Assembly: GCA_019009955.1 (NCBI GenBank)
Contig: CM032231.1
Location: forward strand, 46,279,001-46,343,000
Direction: 5' to 3'
Origin: Riptortus pedestris
Lineage: Eukaryota; Arthropoda; Insecta; Hemiptera; Alydidae
Length of the DNA: 64,000 nucleotides
The notes beneath the pieces were generated by a model. It saw nothing but the letters and a program-made list of their open reading frames with translations, was not told the origin of the DNA and searched no databases. Below, piece after piece: positions 55,880 through 64,000 of the stretch. Position numbers and translations under genes: made by a program. Position 1 is the first letter of the stretch; the number at the start of each line of letters is the position of its first letter.

Positions 55880-56108
55880 TTTGTTTATTATTATTTACAT
55901 CCACTTTATGCTACTATTGCTAATCGGGACGGGTTATCTACAGGATACCATCCTTTTCTAGCCAGGGTAGGACTAAGGAGTTTATTTAATGAGATTGTCA
56001 CTAAATACATTTATAATGCCCAGGGCGGGAATCGAACCCGCCACTCTAGGTCTACCAAGAGAGATTAAGACCACACGCCTTTACTCACACGGCCAACCTG
56101 AGTCCCAA
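55880..56108 (-). mobile_element. tRNA-derived SINE, near complete
   Basis: Head at 56108 (GGACTCAGGTTGGCCGTGTG), box B GGTTCGATTC at 56028-56037, body and (TAA)n tail at 55880-55895. Confidence 0.9.
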
Positions 56109-56199
56109 GGAGCCTTGTAAACGCGACATTGCTTAGTATTACAGTTTCTTCAAGTGAAATTTACTTGCGTTGGAGCGAGAATTAACTGAATGCTAAAAC

Positions 56200-57500
56200 T
56201 ATATATATTTGGGGGTTTACGCTTCACAATTTCTGTTGTATTGTACAAAACTCGATATGCTCCATGCAAGTTGTCAATGAACATTTTTATTTTATCAATC
56301 CCTAACTTGATATTTAACCGTTACATGTAAACACCAATATTAAATCGGACCTTGAGGTTTAGGGGTTTAAAGGAGGAGTAAAATAGAAACCACATATAAC
56401 CTTCGTTATTAGGGCCGAAAAACTTATATAATAATAATGTTATAGTAATGCAACATACAAATTACACAAAATTGCTATTTTACATATTTTTCTTTAACTC
56501 GAATACTAACCGAGTTATTTGTTTTTTTGTTCAGTTAATTTATACTTCCGCTTAATAATTTCTCACTTACAGCAACTGTATCATTAAACATATTATATAA
56601 GTTCGAGTTCTGTTTTAATAGGCTTCTTGTTTCTAGGGAAATAGAGAATGAGAGATGATATACATCCATGGTAGAAAAAAAGTACAGTTTTTAATTAATA
56701 TATATACAGTCCAATATATTTTAAAAAACACTAATCTAAGTTATAACCATTAAAACAATATTTTACAAAATTAAGAATACAATAAGACGTAAAAACGAGA
56801 AATTTTTCTTTTAGGAAAATTTCATGTTGTTATAATATCAAGACACAATTGAAAAATATATACAGTACATGATTTTATAATGGATCATGGACTATATATA
56901 TTTTTCAATTGTGTATGTCTTCATTTTAACAGAGCACTAAAGCAGGGCCTCAAAAGCTAGTTCTGAAATTTTTACATGAAAACATTTAAAACTTAGTAGG
57001 AGTTATTGATCTTTTTTCAACCATGGGTGTATTTATCAACCCCCTCAGCCATGAGATTCAGTTGAGCGATGATATCAGCGTGTCAATCCAGCTCGTGTTA
57101 AATGTGCTTAGTTTATTATATTTTTTTATTTTAATTATTAACTATTTCGACTATGTTTTATCCCTCCTTGGGTCTTACATAGGAGACGATGAAAATAAGG
57201 ACCGTACAAAACTTATTATTCCCTAGATATATTTGTCTAGTAACAATCAAGCGTTGTTAATTTTCGTTTAATTGTTACCTTAGTCGATATCTAATAGTTT
57301 CTTGTAAAACTAAAGCTTATATTCGATAGTGGCCCAGGAAGATGAGGAATTTAGGGATGGGGGAGGGGTCCGTAATATTTTCTCGTTATTGTCATTAGGA
57401 TCGAAAAATGTAACTTAATCAATCTTATTTCCAATTTAATTTCCTACAATTATTGATTAATCTGCTCAGTTTACGCAGCACCTGCGTGATGGACTTCCAC
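56200..57500 (+). repeat. heavily diverged PHR remnants
   Basis: 56212-56560 and 57230-57500 retain internal blocks (GATATTTAACCGTTACATGT; AGTTTACGCAGCACCTGCGT at 57466). The ORF at 57023-57226 falls inside this repeat and is not a gene. Confidence 0.55.
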
Positions 57501-58650
57501 CTGTTTTCAGAATTAGCAGGGAAGAGGTGGATGAGTAGGAAGCTGCCCGCTGCACAAAGGAACTGGTCTAACTACTCTACTGGGGATTTCCTAACAATCT
57601 CTCCTATCCATGAACGGTTATATGTGACCCCTATGTAATGAACCTTCCAGCCCTATTTCTAGAAAGTCATTATTCTTCCCAGTTCTGATCATCTGCTAAG
57701 GTAGAATTCGAATTCCATCGATTCCTAATGACGTCAGCCGGGGTTCTCGCCTGTCCGACAGCAGTTCCTTGTAAACGATGAGACGTGGAAATATACTCCA
57801 CTAGATTAATTTCTAATTGTTTTTATGTTTAGACGTTAATAGCTCCATTGGGGAAACACGTGCCATAGAAATAGAAATATCTCTCCATGTGAAATTTCCG
57901 AGGTTAAGTTCACAGAGGTACTTATAATAAATTCCGGGAATTCCAACATTGGTGTAGAGGATTTGCATACCTCTATGTATTCACTCTATGACTCTGAACT
58001 TTCCATTCTTCTGGTTTATTGATCCGCTTGCTTTTATTATTTATATCATTTTTTTTGTGGACAGTATGGATATTTTTTTCAACCAGGACTGACTCAGTTG
58101 ACTATGTGGTATATACGTCAAGGTGTTCTGAACCAGTTTTGGATTAATAACCATGAAATCGTAGACAGGATAAAAGTGGTGTTATCAGTCCTTAGTTCAG
58201 TCAGGGAATACTCTGTGACAAAATATACGTTTCTTAAAAGCTGGTCCATCATAAAACCCGAAGGAAGATCCTAAAATTAATACAACATTGAATGTGTGAT
58301 CTTAGACAATGAAATCATATCTTTCTGATACAAAGTTCAATTAATAATTTCTTTAACGTTTCGTTATAGACGACAAGTTGTATCACGCATTTAAGAGGAA
58401 GGACATTTATTTATTCTACTCTCGTAGCCACAATGGTTAACTCCAATTTAAAATTTAGTGTGATATGCAGTTTTGGGCCATTCAATTACATTATATGCAT
58501 ATGAAACATTTTAAATTGTGTTTCTTTTCCTTTCTTGAATTAAGAAAAGAAATCTTGAAGAACAATAAGTATCTAACATGTTTAATAGGAAGAAATAATC
58601 TTTTAGCCTTTGTGGAAGCATGAAGTAAAAAACCACTTTAGGACCGAAAT
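57501..58650. other. intergenic DNA, no recognised gene
   Basis: No frame or repeat that I can support. Confidence 0.4.
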
Positions 58651-58673
58651 TGAAACATCATACCCTCATGTGT

Positions 58674-58678
58674 GTGTG

Positions 58679-58750
<72 letters not shown>
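58674..58750 (+). repeat. (TG)n/(TA)n microsatellite
   Basis: Short TG tract then about 31 TA units. Confidence 0.95.
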
Positions 58751-58752
<2 letters not shown>

Positions 58753-58859
58753 GACAGACAAGTTCTTTTCAATCCAATAGCACGATTCTCTTACATAGAG
58801 AAGCACAAATAATGATCTTGGTTAACTATATCAAAGTTTAATTTACATGTCAATTACAA

Positions 58860-59170
58860 ATGATCGTCACGCAGGTGCTGTCATAATAAACATCAACTGC
58901 AACACCTGTTCTCTATTTCTTCTGTAGAATGAAGGCGGTGTAAGCAAGAATTTAAATGTTAGCAGTTCTTGGGGAGTCACTGAGCTACGTAAAGTGAAAA
59001 TTGGATGTTTAGAAGTAGGGGTTTATTATTTCTGTGAAATATGTTATAGAATCGATCTAGTTAACCTGTTGATGTTCTACATTTGTTGTTCTATACTTCT
59101 TCTCGTAGTTCAAATATTAAACGAGTTATTGATACTTTTTTGTTTTCAGCTTTGGTAAACTATAGCGTCT
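58860..59170 (-). repeat. diverged PHR fragments
   Basis: ATCGTCACGCAGGTGCTG at 58862 recalls the hairpin end. The rest is weakly similar and partly in the opposite orientation. Confidence 0.45.
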
Positions 59171-59263
59171 AATCATAGGAATTGTAATTAGAAATAAATA
59201 TTATACGGTGAGATCAAATCACTGAGAGATAAAGGTATAAATTTGGGGAACCGCACGTAAGGT

Positions 59264-60048
59264 AGTATCTCCGTCACGCAGGGGCTGCGTGAACTAAGCA
59301 GATTTCCCATGTGAAGTTTTACAATAGAGAAATTTGCATACTGGTAACACAACACCACCGTGAATATTAAGTGTATAAATACAAACGGTAATAAGAAATT
59401 TTTCCCCTCCAGGCGGGAAGCGTCTGAAATGTAAACAAACAGGTCTGCCCACCTGACTCTCACCGGAAAGAAAAACAATTACTGAAGTATATCCGAATAT
59501 AACATGTTAATTTGATTGAAAACTATTTACTATATCTCGTACTGTAATTTATAAGGAATCAGAATAATTTTCATCTCAATCAATCAAGTTTAAGTAGTCC
59601 GAAAACGTAAGACGTAACGTGGGGGGGGGGGGCACAAGAAAAAATTTGCATGTATCTCGTATAATAAAGGTCTCTTGAAAAAAATATTTGGTATTTAAGC
59701 TTCGAATAATGTAGTTTATTACATAACCGAGTATTGTTTATGTAACATGAGTACAAGTGGGAGTTTGGTGAATACTGAAAAATGCGAATATCTCGGTTAA
59801 TATTCAAGATAGAGAATAAATGCATATAACGATATATACAGTAAATTTAATTTGCAATAATATTGGTTCTATACAATTTTTCAATTGGATGCATAATAAT
59901 GGAGATATTTCGAATTTTCGAAACCCCCCCCCTCTAGGCCGATTTCAGCCATTAACGAACTTGATCTGTCTTTTTACATAAAACGGTTAAATATCGAGTT
60001 TCGTTACGATCAAACAAAAATTGCGACCACTAGAGCGTTCACAGACAA

Positions 60049-60098
<50 letters not shown>

Positions 60099-60151
60099 GT
60101 ATTATTTGGAATATAACCTCAATAGCTGATTTCCCTTAAGGGAAATCTGCT
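59264..60151 (-). repeat. PHR long-form copy, complete
   Basis: Hairpin end CCGTCACGCAGGGGCTGC at 59269, long-form section (CACAACACCACCGTGAAT, ATGTAAACAAACAGG, CCGGAAAGAAAAAC), poly-G run at 59622, (TA)n at 60053-60097 and palindromic end at 60127-60151. The block between the core and the palindrome is shortened. Confidence 0.9.
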
Positions 60152-60724
60152 AAAAGATCAGCAGTTAGTTTTTACTTATTTTTATAACTAACACTCTTCG
60201 GGTGAGTAGAGTATTCATCCTTGGAACTGATTTCTCTGCCAAAGTGGAAGCCTCTTTCATTGCCGGCTTAATAAATGATAATTTTCTCACACTCACATTA
60301 TGCATCTAGATGCAGTTGCACTATCCCACTTCCGTCTTCCGTCATTCTTAATGAACATGGAATCTTCCACGGTGAAAAGATCTTAGGTTAGAACTCCATA
60401 TTTACATGAATATTGTACAATATAGATTTCGCCTTCGCTCCAATAAAATTGATATTTCATTTTTGTTGCACACGAAAAGATAAAATTGATATATTATAGA
60501 AAGATACTGATACAGATAAGGTTTACATGAAATATTGAACATTGTATTAGAAGAGTAACACCAGTCCCTTAATCCTTGGTACACATAACAGAACTATTTG
60601 CATAATATAATTAATTCTGAATTGTTTAAATAATATTATAATGCACTCATAAGTATTAATTCTACGAATGAAATAAAAAAGATTATTTTCAAGCATTAAT
60701 ATGCATTAGTGCATAAAAATAATG
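60152..60724. other. intergenic DNA, no recognised gene
   Basis: No feature seen. Confidence 0.4.
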
Positions 60725-60966
60725 AGCAAGTTCATCACGCTGGGACTGCGGGCCCCAAAAGCAGATTACTTTTGCAATAAGATCGGTTCTATACAATTTT
60801 TCGATCCGACGTATAGTAACGGAGATATTTCACGTTTACGAAATTTCACACCCTATCCACCCCCCCCCCTCTTCCCATTTCACCATTAAAGACCTTCATC
60901 TTTGGTATTGCTTAAAACGTTTAAATATCGAGTTTAACAAAAGTTGCGACCGATAGAGTGTTCAAA

Positions 60967-61031
<65 letters not shown>
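60725..61031 (-). repeat. PHR fragment with (CA)n/(TA)n core
   Basis: AAGTTCATCACGCTGGGACT, TTCGATCCGACGTATAG and a poly-C run, ending in (CA)n (60969-61012) and (TA)n. Confidence 0.8.
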
Positions 61032-61032
<1 letters not shown>

Positions 61033-61072
61033 CTTATAATTTTTTTATATTATATATATTTTTTTGTTTTTT

Positions 61073-61194
61073 AGCAGATTTCCCTCAAGGGAAATCTGCT
61101 ATTGAGGTTGTACTCATGACGGAATTTTCGAAATTTTTCTTCAAATGTCCATCGATCCTACCTAGTAGATGACGAAAATGAAGGCCATTCAAAA

Positions 61195-61264
<70 letters not shown>

Positions 61265-61698
61265 CTGTTACCTCTCTAGCGGTCGCAATTTTTGTTTGAT
61301 CGTTACCAAACTCGATATTTAGTCGTTTTATGTAAAAAGAAGATCAAGTTCGTTAACGGCTGAAATCGGACCAGTGGGAGGGGGTTTTAGAGGGGAGGAT
61401 TTTCGAAAATTCGAAATATCTCCGTTACTAAACGTCGGATCGAACAATTGTACAGAATCAATCTTAATGCAGATTAAATTTACTATTAATATTGTATATG
61501 CATTTATTCCCTATCTTGAATATTAACCGAGATATTTGCATTTTTATTAAATTTGGGACAGATTTTTGAATTTCCCACCAAAAGCTAGTTCCGCTCTTTG
61601 GCGTAACCGTTCGGCTCTCGTATGGAGATTTCTCTATTGTGTAACTTCACGTGGGATATCTGCTTAGTTTACGCAGCCCCTGCGTGGCGGACTTTTTT
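61073..61698 (+). repeat. PHR short-form copy, complete
   Basis: 28-bp palindromic end with one central mismatch (61073-61100), (TA)n core 61197-61261, standard body and hairpin end AGTTTACGCAGCCCCTGCGT at 61667. Confidence 0.93.
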
Positions 61699-61885
61699 AT
61701 TTACAACTAAGACTGTACCTTTATTAGAAAAACAATAAGAAAATTATTTTTTTAAATTTTTGGAATATTGCTAGTTTTTTTTTTTACCTTAAACATTTCT
61801 CTATGTCCGACTTTTCTGTATTCCCTATTTGTTTCTCATACACTCACCAGTACCTTATTCAAAAAAAAATAATGAAATTTTTTAA

Positions 61886-62001
61886 TGGCCCTTAAGAGAA
61901 ATCAGCTATTGAAGTTGTACTCATGACGCGATTTTCGAAATTTTTCTTCAAATGTCCATCGATCCTACCCAGGAGATGACGAAAATGAGGTCCATTCAAA
62001 A

Positions 62002-62067
<66 letters not shown>

Positions 62068-62466
62068 CTGTTACCGCTCTAGCGGTCGCAATTTTTGTTT
62101 GATCGTTACCAAACTTTATATTTAATCGAAATATCTCCGTTATTATGCGTCGGATCGAAACATTCTATAGAACCAATCTTATTGAAAATTAAAGTTACTA
62201 TAAATATTGTTCTATACATTTATTCTGTATCTTGAATATTTACCGAGATATTTGCATTTGTATTGTGTGTGTGGTCGGTAGGAGTCGGCAATGTTCGGGA
62301 CTTTCCGCTGAGAGCTATTGCGGCCGTTTCCGTAACTATTCGTCCCTCGTGAATAGGTTTAGAGATTCCTCACTACTGCCGTAATTAGTAGGCAGATTTC
62401 TGTATTGAAGAACTTCGCGTGGTAAATCTGCTTAGTTTACGCAGCCCTTGCGTGACGGACTTTTTA
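61886..62466 (+). repeat. PHR short-form copy, near complete with an internal deletion
   Basis: CCCTTAAGAGAAATCAGC end, (TA)n 62005-62065. The GTTTTATGTAAAAAG to poly-G block is deleted. Hairpin end AGTTTACGCAGCCCTTGCGT at 62435. Confidence 0.92.
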
Positions 62467-62555
62467 ATATATAGTTTTGAACGAACCCCATTTTCGTCAT
62501 CTCCTGGGTAGGATCGGTGTACATGGATGATTTTCCTGAAGGGAAACAGCTATAA
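62463..62555 (-). repeat. PHR palindrome-side fragment
   Basis: CCCATTTTCGTCATCTCCTG then ATTTTCCTGAAGGGAAACAG. Abuts the previous copy, whose final (TA)n-like junction it shares. Confidence 0.75.
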
Positions 62556-62946
62556 GAACATAGTAGCTATTTTTCACCCGAGTATTCGATAAATTTTATT
62601 AATTTGAAAGATCGGTAATTAAATGAACATCATAGAATTCCTCGCTGACTATTCTGCTTCAGTGGTCCATAGAATTGCTACATTTTGGTTAGACTTCGGA
62701 CCCTTTGTGCAGGGTGGTCTTCATCACTACAGTCGCGAATATTGTGAAGTCTCTTAGCAGCGATCTAAGAACTGGTGATGAACCGGCGATGGCACCCTGA
62801 AGAAGACATCTGCAGAGCGACCGGAAATTACCTATTCAATAGAAAGCAGATCCCTGTAGCAGGAGGCCTGGGCAAGTTAGCAGAAAAATAACTTATTTCT
62901 ACAACTTATCTAGTTTTTTAAATACTTTGGCGAAGTTACCAATTTT
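62556..62946. other. short unique stretch between PHR copies
   Basis: GC-richer segment at 62640-62880 with a weak inverted match (GTGCAGGGTGGTCTTCAT against GCACCCTGAAGAAGAC). Possibly a decayed foldback. Confidence 0.35.
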
Positions 62947-63069
62947 TAGTAATTTCCCTTAAGGGAAATGAGCTATTGAGGTCGTACTCATGCTGCGATT
63001 TTCGAAAAATTTCTTCAAATGTCCATCGATCCTACCCAGGAGATGTCGAAAATGAGGTCCGTCCAAAAC

Positions 63070-63101
<32 letters not shown>

Positions 63102-63541
63102 TTTGTCTGTTAACACTCTCGTGGTCGCAATTTTTGTTTAATCGTCACCAAACTCGGTATTTAATCGTTTTATGCAAAAAGGAAGATCAAGTTCGTTAAT
63201 AGCTGAAATCGGACCATTGGGAGGGGGGGGGGTTTAGTGGGGGGATTTTTGAAAATTCGAAATATCTCCGTTACTATACGTCAGATCGAAAAATTTTATA
63301 GAACCAATCTTATTCCAAATTAAATTTACTATAAATATTGTTATATACATTTATTCCCTATCTTGAATACTAACCGAGATATTTGCGTATTTATTAAGTG
63401 TAACGGACGAGCTATGGTTCCCGCCGAAAGCTAGTTCGAACGTTTCCGTAACTGATCGGGATTCGTATGGAGATTTCTCTATTTATAACTTCACATGGGA
63501 AATCTGCTTAGTTTACGCAGTCACTGCGTGACGGACTTTTT
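62947..63541 (+). repeat. PHR short-form copy, complete
   Basis: Palindrome-side end at 62951, (TA)n/(CA)n core at 63071-63101, poly-G run at 63222, hairpin end AGTTTACGCAGTCACTGCGT at 63508. Confidence 0.92.
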
Positions 63542-63744
63542 CAAATTCTATTACGTATTTCTCGGTTAATAAGAGCCCTAGATTGTGGGATCAGATTTTA
63601 AAGCTGCTCATGAAGTATTTAGTGCAATAATAGCACAGCATGAAAATCCCATAGTTATTAAAGTCTGGAAACGAATAAATGTAAATAGGTGTTATTATTC
63701 AATTAAAATCAAAATGTACAATATATGATAATAGTTGGCAATAA

Positions 63745-63875
63745 ATGTATTAGCAAGGTTGGTTATATAATCTTTCCGACGAGGCGAATAATAATAGAGA
63801 TATTTTATTCTTTACCAATTTTATTCAATAACGAAATTGTCCTTCAGTTTTACATAATACATTTAAATATTTTTT
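63745..63875 (-). repeat. diverged PHR fragment
   Basis: TTCCGACGAGGCGAATAATA and the TTTTACATAATACATTTAAA block in minus orientation. Confidence 0.5.
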
Positions 63876-63914
63876 TTTTTTTAATAAGATGTAATTGATG
63901 CCAAACTTTTGCAG

Positions 63915-64000
63915 ACCTATTGACGCGAGCAATAAGAATTTACGTATTAGAGAACTCAAATTAAAATCCTTAGTTCCACCCTAGTTAAAAGATTGTGGTA
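63915..64000 (+). mobile_element. tRNA-derived SINE, 3' part, running off the window
   Basis: Block AGAGAACTCAAATTAAAATC then CTTAGTTCCACCCTAGTTAA and GTGGTA matches the SINE body in plus orientation. Confidence 0.7.

Noticed and set aside
57023..57226. 67-codon ORF with hydrophobic stretch
   Set aside because: Lies in a decayed PHR copy with no family match.
62640..62880. Possible Penelope-like or foldback remnant
   Set aside because: Only short inverted matches; not enough to assign a class.
9256..63541. CRISPR-like array from regularly repeated palindromes
   Set aside because: Spacing is irregular, copies lie in both orientations, and this is a nuclear animal genome; the copies are dispersed elements.

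Overview
The window looks like nuclear DNA from an insect or a close arthropod relative. Three things point that way: a spliced ABCH-type ABC transporter gene, the 3' exons of an insect gustatory receptor gene with the family's C-terminal signature, and typical arthropod transposons (Jockey LINE, Copia, a Gypsy-type LTR element, Tc1, a pogo/Tigger-like element, a tRNA-derived SINE). The DNA is AT-rich, full of (TA)n tracts, and mostly mobile. I cannot name the species.

Layout. 1-6724 is a nest of three elements: a short palindrome-ended repeat (here 'PHR', Helentron/HINE-like) carries a Tc1-like element in its (TA)n core, and the Tc1 carries a rearranged Jockey LINE. 7216-7818 is a probable solo LTR, and 8281-8560 a 36-bp tandem repeat. 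11492-15392 (+) holds the last four exons of a gustatory receptor, with a foldback element and a GC-rich patch in its introns. 16.2-18.3 kb is a PHR cluster that includes a head-to-tail pair. 19.6-20.9 kb is a decayed LINE.

22942-54515 (-) is the main host gene. Its 16 coding exons join in frame with consistent splice phases to give a 748-residue ABCH half-transporter: nucleotide-binding domain first, membrane domain second. Its introns hold most of the other elements: SINEs, PHRs and a foldback in introns 8-15, an almost intact Copia in intron 6, a Gypsy-type element that lost RT, RNase H and most of integrase in intron 2, and a Tigger-like element in intron 1. 54.5-64.0 kb has no recognisable host gene and is mostly PHR copies in both orientations, with (TA)n and (CA)n tracts and a few SINEs.

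The two host genes converge (receptor on +, transporter on -) across about 7.5 kb of intergenic DNA. I see no sign that they work together. The least familiar feature is the PHR family: about 25 full or partial copies, a near-perfect palindrome at one end, a G/C hairpin at the other, a 12-bp motif repeated inverted at both ends, a hypervariable (TA)n core in which other TA-targeting transposons sit, and at least one tandem pair.
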